Source of the DNA: Oidiodendron maius Zn
Lineage: Eukaryota > Ascomycota > Leotiomycetes > Myxotrichaceae
DNA: 64,000 nucleotides
Direction: 5' to 3'
Assembly: GCA_000827325.1 (NCBI GenBank)
Contig: KN832873.1
Location: 1,192,245-1,256,244 of the forward strand
In this document: piece after piece, positions 10,813-20,680 of the stretch
Layout of the letters: the number at the start of each line of letters is the position of its first letter
How positions within the stretch are numbered: the first letter of the stretch is position 1
Position numbers and translations under genes: made by a program
The notes under the pieces: model-generated
Seen by the model: the letters and a program-made list of their open reading frames with translations, nothing else
Databases searched by the model: none
Told to the model about the DNA's origin: nothing

Positions 10813-12342
10813 ATGTCGGCCTCACAACGATCGTTTACATGCCTGCGATGCCGTCTACGAATGATTACACGGCCTCCACTACGTCCCTTCCATGCCTCCA
10901 CGCGTCGGCAGACCGAAGCTCCACGCCCGTCTGTAGCTCCCAAGCCGGCGATAGACATTAAGCATATCCGACAGAACCCACAACTTTACGAGCACAATTG
11001 CCTGCAGCGCAACTACCAGGCACAGTCAACATATCCATCCCGCATAAATAGCTTATATGAGACATGGCATACCTACCAGCGGGAGGGCCGCACCTTGAGG
11101 GAGCGAAACAACCGGCTCAAGCTCCAACTCGCGAATCCCACCAACCTTCGAGAAGAAGACTCTGAGGATGCGCGACAGATAAAGGAGATGTCAAAGGAGC
11201 AGATAATTGAGGAAGCCCGGATATTGAAAAGTGAGATTTCTGCGATTGAGGCGAAAGAGTCGGTTGTCATGTCTGAAATCGACCATCTTGCTGCATCAAT
11301 TCCCAACCTCACCAGCGACGAGACACCTACAGGCTGCGAGCCAAGAGTGATTGGCTATATTAATGAGCACCCAGAGCCCTATCCCTCTTCATCTGATCGA
11401 GTTTGGCGATCGCACGTACATATCGGCAGCGAGCTTCATCTATTTGACTTTGCAGGGGCGGCTACAACCACCGGGTGGGGATGGTATTTCCTACTGAATG
11501 AGGCAGCACAGTTAGAGCAAGCACTAGTACAATATGCTCTCAGCATAGCTAGGAAACGTGGGTGGGCAATGACAAGTCCGCCGAGCATGGTATATAGCCA
11601 TATTGCTGCCGCATGTGGCTTCCAACCTCGAGACCAGCATGGCGAGACTCAAATTTACCACATCCAGCAAAGCACTGGCGATGCCGGACGAAAACCGGAG
11701 CTAAGCCTCGCAGGGACGGCTGAGATCCCTCTAGCTGGGATGAAAGCTAATACTACTCTCGAGGAAGCAGATCTTCCAATGAAACGCGTCGGCGTCTCGC
11801 GCTGCTACCGCGCAGAAGCTGGTGCTCGCGGCATGGACACGAAGGGCCTATACCGAGTCCACGAGTTCACAAAGGTCGAGATGTTTGCATGGACGCTACC
11901 TTCGAATGAGGCGTCTACGCAAGCATTCGAGGAGATGCTCTCCATCCAGACCGAGATTTTGCAAACGCTTGGCCTTCATTGTCGTATTATAGAGATGCCC
12001 AGCACGGATCTGGGAGCATCTGCCACCCGGAAACAAGATATTGAGGCCTTCTTTCCCTCGAGACGGCAAAAAGATGATGGATGGGGAGAGGTCACATCAG
12101 CTAGTATCTGTACCGACTATCAGAGCAGGAGATTGGCAACTAAGCTTGATTTGAGGACCCAAGGGGGTAAAATTGTTTTCCCTTTTACTGTTAACGGCAC
12201 CGCCTTGGCCATCCCAAGAGTGCTAGCTGCAATTTTGGAGAATAACTGGGACGAAGGGAAGACGGAGGTCAAAATTCCAAAAGTGCTGTGGCCGTGGATG
12301 GATGGCGTGAAGATTATTCGCGCAAAGGAGAGATGGTGTTAA
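10813..12342 (+). CDS. DIA4: mitochondrial seryl-tRNA synthetase, 509 aa
   Basis: Class II aminoacyl-tRNA synthetase that charges mitochondrial tRNA-Ser with serine. I start at the ATG at 10813 because it is followed by an Arg/Ser-rich, acid-poor leader (MSASQRSFTCLRCRLR, then PPLRPFHASTRR) typical of a mitochondrial targeting peptide; an in-frame ATG at 10678 would put 45 unrelated residues in front. Residues about 100-200 form the tRNA-binding helical arm (REGRTLRERNNRLKLQL and onward). Motif 2 is visible (RVGVSRCYRAEAGARG, then GLYRVHEFTKVEMF), as is motif 3 (FTVNGTALAIPRVLAAILE), with the serine-site segment SICTDYQSRRL before it. No intron is needed. The length fits fungal mitochondrial SerRS; the cytosolic enzyme lacks this leader. 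Confidence 0.9.
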   Translation: MSASQRSFTCLRCRLRMITRPPLRPFHASTRRQTEAPRPSVAPKPAIDIKHIRQNPQLYEHNCLQRNYQAQSTYPSRINSLYETWHTYQREGRTLRERNNRLKLQLANPTNLREEDSEDARQIKEMSKEQIIEEARILKSEISAIEAKESVVMSEIDHLAASIPNLTSDETPTGCEPRVIGYINEHPEPYPSSSDRVWRSHVHIGSELHLFDFAGAATTTGWGWYFLLNEAAQLEQALVQYALSIARKRGWAMTSPPSMVYSHIAAACGFQPRDQHGETQIYHIQQSTGDAGRKPELSLAGTAEIPLAGMKANTTLEEADLPMKRVGVSRCYRAEAGARGMDTKGLYRVHEFTKVEMFAWTLPSNEASTQAFEEMLSIQTEILQTLGLHCRIIEMPSTDLGASATRKQDIEAFFPSRRQKDDGWGEVTSASICTDYQSRRLATKLDLRTQGGKIVFPFTVNGTALAIPRVLAAILENNWDEGKTEVKIPKVLWPWMDGVKIIRAKERWC

Positions 12343-12531
12343 GCTGCAAACGTACTGCACAATACTCGACTTGTATATTATATCTTCCCGCTCAAGTTCA
12401 CGACATACCGAATTGTAACAAATAACTACCTAATACGCTAAACGCTATTCAAGCCATCCTTCATCATCCGAACACTACGCCACCACGAACCAAAAGTGTC
12501 AATAACGCCCACTGAGAAACAACTGACATCC

Positions 12532-15500
12532 CTAAGGAACCTCGCCGCTTGGCTCGTATAATACCACTCTAGCAAGCTCCTCTACGTGATTCTCGCCATC
12601 GATACTACCAGTCCACTCTGATCCTTCATCAATACTCTTGTCGATACCCCTGTTTGCTATCGTCGTCCCTCTACTACTCCTTCGCATAGTCGCGCCGTCA
12701 CTCCTCTCTCCATCATCGCTACCCTCATCGTACTCCTCACTTTCCTTTAAGGCTAGATTTTCCTTGTTCAATTCTCCATACCTGTCCCCTAGTGCTCCGC
12801 CCCAGCTGGATTTCCTCAAAGACCCTGAGGATCCTGGGGCTTTGACGCTATTGCTACGTTTGAAGCCGCTTGATGGAACGTTGTTTGTAATCTGATTAAG
12901 TGAAAAATTACGCCTAGAGGCGCCAGTAGTGCTATTGCCAGGAATAGTGGCCACAGCTCGACCACTTCCCATAGCCATTGTGACAGCACTGTGGGCTACA
13001 AGGGCGGGGAGAGAAGCGCCGGTGGTTACATTAGAGAGCATCGACCCACTTGCTGAAGTTGCGTTAGATACCCTCTTCCGACTCATAGCATCACGGCCCT
13101 TATTAGATTTCGAGATTAAAAGGGCACGGGAGTGATCTATGACACCCTCGACAATGCGGCGCTCAAGACCTTCGGCCCGTGCTTCCATCATATGAAGCTC
13201 TTCACGACGAAGTCTGAGAGCCGTCTCAAGACTGGAAACATCGGCGGAAAGCCGCATCTTCTGATGAGCCAGATCCTCCCGTTCAGCCTTGAGGACGACT
13301 ACTGACTCCTTCAAATGGTCTTCTTCTTCACGTAGGCTGGCCACGGCCCTCTGGACATACTCCTTTTGCACCAAGATTTTCTCAAGTGCAATATTAGCAG
13401 CAGTGACGACTTTTTCTTTGTCTTCGTGATCATTAGTGATGAGCCGAGTCTGTGTAGACATGAATTCGGAGACTTCTGCTGCGGTCCGGATGACCTTTTG
13501 GTGGACCTCCTCAAGCTTCTCTAAATGGGCAAAGGACTTTTCTGCAGTACGTGTGTGTTCGACTAGCCTGTCCAACTTCTCATGTACTTGTGCATCGTCA
13601 TATTTCTCCTGAATGGGAGTATCACGAAGGAGGGGAGTGTCCAGTGGAGGCGATGAAGCAGGTATTCCCGCAATCTTCTCTTGAATAGTTGTAGTTGATG
13701 ATTTTGAGTGTTCATAGTGCTGCCCAACTATGGCAAGAATGTCTTTGATGGACTCGAGGATCTTAGGGTTGTATTCGGTGACATGACGGTGAACTCCTTC
13801 AATGGTGTCGAGGGCTTTAAGGACTTGGTCTCGTGTTAGTTGATGCTCTGCTTTGGCATCGGTATGCGTTTCTCCAACTCGAACAAATGTCTCCTCAACT
13901 CTGTTGAAGACCGTTTTTGAAGCTTCGTCCATCTTATCGGTAGAGTCCGTTAAAGTAGTACCCAGAGTATCAATGAGCAATTTCAAATCCTCTGCTACTG
14001 CCTTTGTTCCAAGCAATGCAGCTTCGGTCTCGGTATTCTTTTCTTCTCCGAGTTTGGCTTTGGCTTCTGCCGCAATTTGAGCGTCATCATATTTGCTCAT
14101 TAACTCATTGAATTTTTCATCGATCTTCACGTCAAACCTGTCCCATGTTTGCTGGAACTTCTCATCGGACTCAAGTTTCGATCCGACCACTCCCAAATTT
14201 GATTTCTCAAATTCCTGTTTCATGGTCTCGAACATGTCTTCAATATCATCTGAAATGTTTGCATTCTGGCTGATGGTCTCTCCAAGGTTCTCGAGAAGTT
14301 TGCCTAAAGCTTCAATGCTTGTGGCACCTTCCTCCATCTTTTCCTTGATACCATCTTTAAGCTCTTCCAAGAAAGTTTTGACCTCCGTAACACGCTCACC
14401 AACCCCGACGATCTCAGCTTGTCGATCGTCAAAAGCTTTAGCATTAGTTTGGGCATGTGTCTCGGTCCGGACCTTGAACTCTTTGAGTATATCTTGCAAA
14501 TTCTTGGCATCCTCCTTCGTTGCTAGAGTTGCAATATCCGACAACAATACCTGCTCGATGGCTGATTTAACATCGAGACAGACAGCTTCGATCGCCTCAA
14601 CGTCAGTCTTGGTGACTCTCTCGATATCTTCCGATTCCCTTGCTGCACAGTCCTTCACTTCCTCTAGACCTATCATAATATCCCGAAGCAGAGATTCGAG
14701 TACGTTTATCTCCTCTCTCTTTGAAACGTCGTCCAAATGAGATGCTAAATCATTGATGCTGTCCCGTGTCTCGCAGATAATGGCTGCTACAGAATCAAGA
14801 TGATCCTTCTTCACGATCTGCTCTGGATCTATCTCGTCGATCTTAGCTTTGGTATTTCTTAGTAGCGTCTCGATAGCCTCGACATCCTCCCTTTTTGCAG
14901 AGTCGCCGCCTTCAGTGCCTCGGTCGGACATCCCAGCCACTGACTCCTGCACATTGTGGATCATCTCCTCTACAGCTGCAAGGTCCGATTTCGACAATGA
15001 CCCAGGTGGGGGTTGCATAGATGGAGGTGGCATTGATTCCATGGCTTCAACTTTGATGCGAAGTTGGGTAATTAATACCTCGAGATTCTCGATGTCGTCG
15101 CGTTTTAAGCACTCTGCTGCTATGACAGCCCCATCAGTAATCTCAGCTACAGCACGATCGCTGTGCCCACTTTCACGAAGCCTGTCGATATCATTTCGAA
15201 CTCCTTCAAGGCCCGCCTTCAAGGTATCCAGAATCTCATAGTTAACAGTCATATCAACAGGCTTATTGCCAATTTTCTCAACTTCGGACCGCAAGCCTGA
15301 TAATCCGTCATGGAGGGCATCCAGTATCTCACCAGTGCTGGAGATAATACTCTCATTGCTGCCTCTGGGTCGATCAATATCTGCGCGTATAGTATCGAGG
15401 CCATCTTTAATAGCATCAAGGATCTCATCTTTATCCGTGCTTGAGCTGCCACGAACCATGGATGTAGTCATGGATTCTCTGAGGAGTTCTAGCTCGTGTC

Positions 15501-18078
15501 GCACCGACTCCAGAGAGCTTCCTGAGCCTTTAGAGAGAAGCTCCTCTATGTCCTCGCGAAGGCTGCTGAAATTGTCTTGCATGCTGTCTAGGAGATCGTC
15601 CTTGGCAGGGAGACCAGAAGCTCTATCAATGTAAGCCTTGATATCAGCGCGAAGCCTATCAAAGCCATCTTTTGTTGCGTCAAGAACTTGCTCTGTATCT
15701 CTTCCATGGGCAGACACATTTTGTCTCGCTTCTTTTGATACAACCGAGAATTCAGCTTTCATTGTATCCATGATATCTTGAAGCCGATCCAGAACTTGCC
15801 CTCCAAAAGGACTCTCTGACATTGGTCCGCTTTCTCCACCAGCATCCATAGAATCAAATCCGATATCGCGAAACTGATCGCCACCAATACCACGAGTCCC
15901 AGAAGCCGCTTTGGCAGCAAAATCAAACATGTGCAGACCTTCCTTAACGGCATGAAGCATATCATCTCTCGTAATATCTGCCTCTCTTGGTTCCGGTATG
16001 GGAGCTGATGGGAATTCAAACTCCTCCAGGCATTCTCGTACGGCATCAAGAATATCTTCTCGGGAGAGGCTCGCTGTCTCTACTCGTGGCGGCGAAAACT
16101 GTTTCAAGCCTTCAACCACGGCAGTGAAAACCTCTTCACGACTAGCTCCATCCGCTCCCCTAGAACTACTTTGCGGGGCGTATTCTTGAAGGCCTTCCTT
16201 TAAGCATTCCAGAAGCTCTTCACGCTCTAGGCCAAAGTGCTGAAGTTCGATTTCGGGCTTGTAGTTTTCCCAGACCTCTCTGACGGCGTCGATGATATCC
16301 TCTCTCCGTAAACCCGGTTGTCTTGACTGTGGTGGTTTCTCATTGATAGCGCTCCGAACTGCATTATAGATTTCTTGATAGTCGATAGTCTGGCGTGATA
16401 CCGAAGATGAGGAGGATTGCCGCCTATTCTCACGCAAAATATGGTCCATATGATGCTTCAACTCATCCAGGCTCTCTTGCACTATGCGAGTAACATGTTC
16501 CTTCTCGTCACCACTAGTATCTTTGGACTGGGGTTTGCCGTTTGCCTCGTCCAATTTACGACCCATTTCACGGCCCATCCCGAGAACCTCGCCACGAAGC
16601 TCGCGAACTAAAGCTTTCACTTCCGCTGTCAGTCCACCGCCTTGGGCGACGCTGTCCTTGACAGAGCGAATAAGCTTTATAATATCATCGTTGATGATTT
16701 CCGCGCCACGAGTCGGCCCCGGTGCTCTGATATTCTCTTTGTTTGCTTGGTGGCCGAGTAGAGCCTCCACTCGAGCGGTCATAGGGCCTGACTTTGACTG
16801 GTTGTATTCCAATTCCAATCTCTCAGGCTCTTCAAAGCTGAAATTTCGCCGCCCAGAAGAATTTCCCCTGCCGCCATTATGCGCTACAAGGGCTTGAGAG
16901 TTGCTGTTTTCTTTGATGAATTGCATCAGGTCGTCGAGCTTCCTAGCTGTGGATAGGTTGTCTTTAGCAAGACGGTCGGATACCTCGCCAAGGCGAGATA
17001 CCAACAGATCCTGCCCATCTCTAGTGCTCATATCTCGAATAATTTTTTCAAGGAGAGCAATGCTGGTGACACTGTCGGGGTTATAGCTAGACGGAGTAAC
17101 CATAGCCTCCCTATCTAGCGAGGCCGCAAAACTTGCCGGGCTCGGGATCCGTGGGAGTACGAATGGCTTGATCTCTCTCGACGCTGGAGATGTGTGGGCT
17201 TTGTTTTCCAGGTATAGTCCATTTGTATCACGAATGTTGCTAGACGACCGTTTAGCGGAGTCGGTTAGGTTGCTAACAAGCTCTCTCAGGCTCTTGCGGA
17301 TGTCCTCATCTCTAGCATTCGTCGCTTCCTTCAGGCTGACAAGATCCGTAGCATTATCTTTGCTTCGCCTACTTAGCAAAGCCATTTCCTTCTGAAGGCT
17401 CGTAGCAATGCTGGTGAGGCTGAGTATCTGGTTTGATATCCCATCGTATGTCTGTGTAGCGCGAACCAGAGCTGTAGATCCGTTGGAGACATTAGACAGG
17501 GGACTATCGACATCTTTGATTGTCATGTTTTGCAGGGCTAGCATTGTTGCCGACTGTGGTGGCGTATTTTCGCCCAATATGCTCTGTGGAGGCCGCCTTA
17601 ATGATGGCCGTCCCGTTGGTGTATCATGACTCGGTGTATCTCGACCACTTGGTGTAGAAGATCTAGATATCCTTCTGTCTCTCTCAATCGACTTCGTCTC
17701 CACAAGCTCTTTGTACGTGTGTGAAGTTGTCGGCTTGGGCTTTTCTGGCGACTTAGGTAGACTTAATGACGAACCTCCTTCAATCATGTTGCTTATATCT
17801 CTAACAGCCCCCGTCTGGAGAGATTGCATTCGTTTATGTGCGGCACCTTTGATTAACGATCGTTCTGGGGAGGCTTCGATGCGTTTTGTGGCATTGCTGA
17901 TGTAGGTATTTTCTCTCGCCTTTTCTGTCAGAGCGGCATGCGCAGATTGTATGGCGCTTGAAGTGTTAGGCCGCGAAGCAAGGCTTGGTGAGGATGGATT
18001 CATAGGAAGTGGTGGTGGTGCACGTTCCGGATCAGAGCTGTCCCACCTTGGACGGAAGTCAGAATATTGATTTTGCAT
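12532..18078 (-). CDS. large coiled-coil protein with three internal repeat families, 1848 aa
   Basis: Single uninterrupted frame of 5.5 kb with the start ATG at 18078; the lack of introns is notable beside its neighbours. Residues 1-300 are disordered and Ser/Pro-rich. About 565-720 holds six helices of the form (R)-E-D-I-hydrophobic-x-AV-x-EGL, spaced about 30 residues. About 760-970 holds six of the form EILDAIKDGL-x-x-IRADID. About 990-1210 holds seven of the form K-x-D-hydrophobic-x-x-IE-x-LL, spaced about 35. About 1210-1640 is further helical and coiled-coil sequence, including a long heptad region near 1480-1640. The tail is basic and Ser-rich with an acidic patch. There is no ATPase, motor or membrane motif, so the 'chromosome segregation ATPase' label such proteins sometimes receive is not supported. 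A scaffold role is likely. The repeat copies are all divergent in DNA, so the expansions are old. Confidence 0.85.
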   Translation of the reverse strand: MQNQYSDFRPRWDSSDPERAPPPLPMNPSSPSLASRPNTSSAIQSAHAALTEKARENTYISNATKRIEASPERSLIKGAAHKRMQSLQTGAVRDISNMIEGGSSLSLPKSPEKPKPTTSHTYKELVETKSIERDRRISRSSTPSGRDTPSHDTPTGRPSLRRPPQSILGENTPPQSATMLALQNMTIKDVDSPLSNVSNGSTALVRATQTYDGISNQILSLTSIATSLQKEMALLSRRSKDNATDLVSLKEATNARDEDIRKSLRELVSNLTDSAKRSSSNIRDTNGLYLENKAHTSPASREIKPFVLPRIPSPASFAASLDREAMVTPSSYNPDSVTSIALLEKIIRDMSTRDGQDLLVSRLGEVSDRLAKDNLSTARKLDDLMQFIKENSNSQALVAHNGGRGNSSGRRNFSFEEPERLELEYNQSKSGPMTARVEALLGHQANKENIRAPGPTRGAEIINDDIIKLIRSVKDSVAQGGGLTAEVKALVRELRGEVLGMGREMGRKLDEANGKPQSKDTSGDEKEHVTRIVQESLDELKHHMDHILRENRRQSSSSSVSRQTIDYQEIYNAVRSAINEKPPQSRQPGLRREDIIDAVREVWENYKPEIELQHFGLEREELLECLKEGLQEYAPQSSSRGADGASREEVFTAVVEGLKQFSPPRVETASLSREDILDAVRECLEEFEFPSAPIPEPREADITRDDMLHAVKEGLHMFDFAAKAASGTRGIGGDQFRDIGFDSMDAGGESGPMSESPFGGQVLDRLQDIMDTMKAEFSVVSKEARQNVSAHGRDTEQVLDATKDGFDRLRADIKAYIDRASGLPAKDDLLDSMQDNFSSLREDIEELLSKGSGSSLESVRHELELLRESMTTSMVRGSSSTDKDEILDAIKDGLDTIRADIDRPRGSNESIISSTGEILDALHDGLSGLRSEVEKIGNKPVDMTVNYEILDTLKAGLEGVRNDIDRLRESGHSDRAVAEITDGAVIAAECLKRDDIENLEVLITQLRIKVEAMESMPPPSMQPPPGSLSKSDLAAVEEMIHNVQESVAGMSDRGTEGGDSAKREDVEAIETLLRNTKAKIDEIDPEQIVKKDHLDSVAAIICETRDSINDLASHLDDVSKREEINVLESLLRDIMIGLEEVKDCAARESEDIERVTKTDVEAIEAVCLDVKSAIEQVLLSDIATLATKEDAKNLQDILKEFKVRTETHAQTNAKAFDDRQAEIVGVGERVTEVKTFLEELKDGIKEKMEEGATSIEALGKLLENLGETISQNANISDDIEDMFETMKQEFEKSNLGVVGSKLESDEKFQQTWDRFDVKIDEKFNELMSKYDDAQIAAEAKAKLGEEKNTETEAALLGTKAVAEDLKLLIDTLGTTLTDSTDKMDEASKTVFNRVEETFVRVGETHTDAKAEHQLTRDQVLKALDTIEGVHRHVTEYNPKILESIKDILAIVGQHYEHSKSSTTTIQEKIAGIPASSPPLDTPLLRDTPIQEKYDDAQVHEKLDRLVEHTRTAEKSFAHLEKLEEVHQKVIRTAAEVSEFMSTQTRLITNDHEDKEKVVTAANIALEKILVQKEYVQRAVASLREEEDHLKESVVVLKAEREDLAHQKMRLSADVSSLETALRLRREELHMMEARAEGLERRIVEGVIDHSRALLISKSNKGRDAMSRKRVSNATSASGSMLSNVTTGASLPALVAHSAVTMAMGSGRAVATIPGNSTTGASRRNFSLNQITNNVPSSGFKRSNSVKAPGSSGSLRKSSWGGALGDRYGELNKENLALKESEEYDEGSDDGERSDGATMRRSSRGTTIANRGIDKSIDEGSEWTGSIDGENHVEELARVVLYEPSGEVP

Positions 18079-18930
18079 TCAAAGATAGTATAACCCACAT
18101 AGGAACAATAGCGCGACCGAGGTCCAGAGAGCCAGAGCTCTGGTGGTTTAGGCGCCTTTCGCCGTCTCTCAAGGCCTCTCGCTCGACTGCCGGCATTGTG
18201 ATTTAAATACCAACGAACAAACTAACAGACTGAAGCAGGGAAACGCCAAAAGCGGCTCAAGCCATGTAGTTGAAGGCCACTCAGTATTCAAGGGAAAGCT
18301 AGAAATCAAGACGAGCGGATCTTGAAGGAAGGGTTTTGCGATGCGGAGAGGCAGGTATATGGGATGGGAGCATTGTTGACAAGCCATGTTGACAATTAAC
18401 CCAAAGCGTTTTAGCGCCGATCAAGGCTATTGGTACCACGCATCCAACTGCTCACGGTCACGCACCACGGTACCAACCCGATACTCGCGGATATCTGTAA
18501 TGTATTCGAGCCAATATACTATAGACTAATGCGTTTCTATTCTTGGCTAAATGTTTATTTGATCCGTATCTCTCCCTAAGATAAAATGCAACCTTTCACT
18601 GAGAAACCTGAAGCTAGTCGTATTTCACTTCTCGAAGAGAGGACCAATATCAAGAGGTATATTTACAGATCGACTAAGTCGCTATGTCTGTTCAACCCTT
18701 CGAAGAGTACACACCTACCTTATCGTAGGTATTTGTACTTGGCCGAGCCTTTCGATGATGTTCTCAGGTTTCTGGGGTCATCCAAAACCGGCTAGGGTCG
18801 CTTAACATCACGTGAGCAATCAACTGGGAGGGCTCGCTTAGCAAAGCCGGCGCACGACAATTTTGCAGAAATCCGATCAGCTTAACGCTCAGCAACTACC
18901 AAACGACAATCGACACCAACGAAAGTCGAG
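18079..18930. promoter_or_regulatory. divergent promoter region, coiled-coil gene / eL27
   Basis: 852 bases between two divergent start codons. A CACGTG palindrome (context ACATCACGTGAG) lies at 18809-18814, 117 bases before the eL27 start codon, a plausible position for a ribosomal-protein promoter element. No gene is supported inside; the small frame at 18586-18795 has no protein-like features. Confidence 0.5.
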
Positions 18931-19632
18931 ATGAAGTGTGCGTGCATCCCAGCGTCGCGATACTTAATTCTTACTTGCATCGTCATCTGGAAGTGCTAAC
19001 TCTTATCTGCAGTCCTCAAGGTTGGCCGTGTTGCCATCATCACCCGGGGCAGATATGCCGGCAGGAAGGTAAATTTCTCCCAACACCCAGCACCATGCCC
19101 CGACATATCGAATCTACGATCTCCTCGAGAAGGCGGTCTAAAGCATTCTTCCAAATGGACTGGAGGAAGCAGAGGAAAGAAGAGAAAGGAAGCTGATTCG
19201 GAAAACCCACAGGTCGTGATCATCCAACCTCAAGACACTGGCAACAAGTCGCACCCATACCCTCACGCCCTGGTAGCCGGCATCGAGCGCTACCCACTGC
19301 AAATAACCCGCCGCATGTCCAAGACCCGCCAGACCAAGCGCAGCAAGGTCAAGCCTTTTATCAAGGTCATTAACTACAACCACTTGATGCCCACACGATA
19401 CACCTTGGAGCTGGAGGGGCTGAAGGGTGCGGTGACGGCGGACACATTCAAGGAGGTGTCGCAGCGGGAGGACGCAAAGAAGACCGTCAAGAAGGCTTTT
19501 GAGGAGAGATACACTTCGGGAAAGAACAGATGGTTCTTCACCCCCCTTAGTACGTTTTCGCCCCTACGTTGTAATTTTGCTTCACCACGGTATGGAGAAT
19601 TGTATCTAACTGATTTTTTTGTAGGATTTTGA
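18931..19632 (+). CDS. RPL27: 60S ribosomal protein eL27, 135 aa
   Basis: Four coding exons: 18931-18937 (7 nt), 19013-19068, 19213-19549 and 19625-19632 (8 nt), with introns of 75, 144 and 75 bp. The first exon is only ATGAAGT, with donor GTGCGT and acceptor TCTGCAG. Joined, it gives [20 protein letters not shown], the invariant eL27 N-terminus. The last exon supplies only R-F-stop, giving the expected FFTPLRF ending. Total 408 nt, 135 codons plus stop, matching the usual 135-136 residues. The core ([20 protein letters not shown], then [16 protein letters not shown]) is the KOW-type fold of the large-subunit protein. A CACGTG site lies 117 bases upstream. Introns placed right after the first and before the last codons are common in fungal ribosomal protein genes. 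Confidence 0.95.
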
Positions 19633-20680
19633 ACGATTGTCTGTGTATCCGGGCCGGAATGGGGGGTTTATCATGGCATTGCAATGCATAACATTATAGT
19701 CGAATAACGAGCTAACAATGCTGTATTTCGCCGCATCCTTTGACTTGTCTCTTGTCCAGCAGTGAAGGCCAGATACCTTTGATATCCAACGTACCCAAAT
19801 CCTGTTCTTTGAAATATGCCCGAGAAGAACATCACTGCCCATTGTGTTTGAAATTAGCTGCTTAAACTCCATAATCATCTTTAACACTGTGCCCCTATGC
19901 CATATGGAAAGCAGAGTACAGGTCTAATCATGTCAGATCATAAGTATCCTTTATCACGCATTATGCTTGTGTAAATTCCAAAATAAATTATCTGCAGGCC
20001 ATTTCAGCGTTGTAACTCCAATTCATTTAGATGCATAAATAATATCGTTAGACACTACCTACCTTCAAGATTCACATTATTCAGGACTTTGGCATAAGTC
20101 CACTCCACGAAGGATTAAAGCTACATCAGAAGTCACATATATGAAGCGTAATCAGAAATATATATCACCATCACTTATCATTATTGCTAGGACGCGAGTG
20201 TCATCAAGGTTTTTTTACTCTATTTGCCCGCTCTATACGCTTTCCATCGTTCCAATCCAGTCCGGTCCAGTGCTATGCATACAAGCAAAGCACACCGCTT
20301 GACAGATGCCCGACGATTCATTGCGCCCCATAGACGAACTCCCACCCTCTATACGCAATTCAAGGTGGGGCCAGTGCAGACACTCACACCTTGTAACTTA
20401 AAAAAAAAAAGTAGCACGCGCGCGCGACGCTCCCATCTTGGTACAGATCTGAATGCCCGAGTGGAGAACTGCACAATGAAAAATGAAGTGAAAACACAAT
20501 GAAAGAAGAGAAAATATCTAGGGCAATTATGTACTCGAAGCATATGGACGAGCCCAGAGTTTGCCCGTCCTCAATTTTGTCATCCAACCAGATTCTTCCG
20601 CGGTCCGGGGGACATGATTACATTAAGATGCCAAACGTCATGCAAGGGTGAAAATGGAGATCTTGAGGTATGACCTGCGC
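19633..20680. other. convergent 3' intergenic region
   Basis: About 1 kb between the stop of eL27 and the stop of the minus-strand transporter. AT-rich on the left. There is an A-run of about 11 bases at 20400-20410, and a short CG-dinucleotide run at about 20416-20426. I see no gene or structured RNA. Confidence 0.5.

Noticed and set aside
14093-14740. Plus-strand frame of 215 codons inside the 1848-aa gene
   Set aside because: It is the Ser/Thr/Ala-rich mirror of a Lys/Glu/Asp-rich coiled coil, a common artefact.
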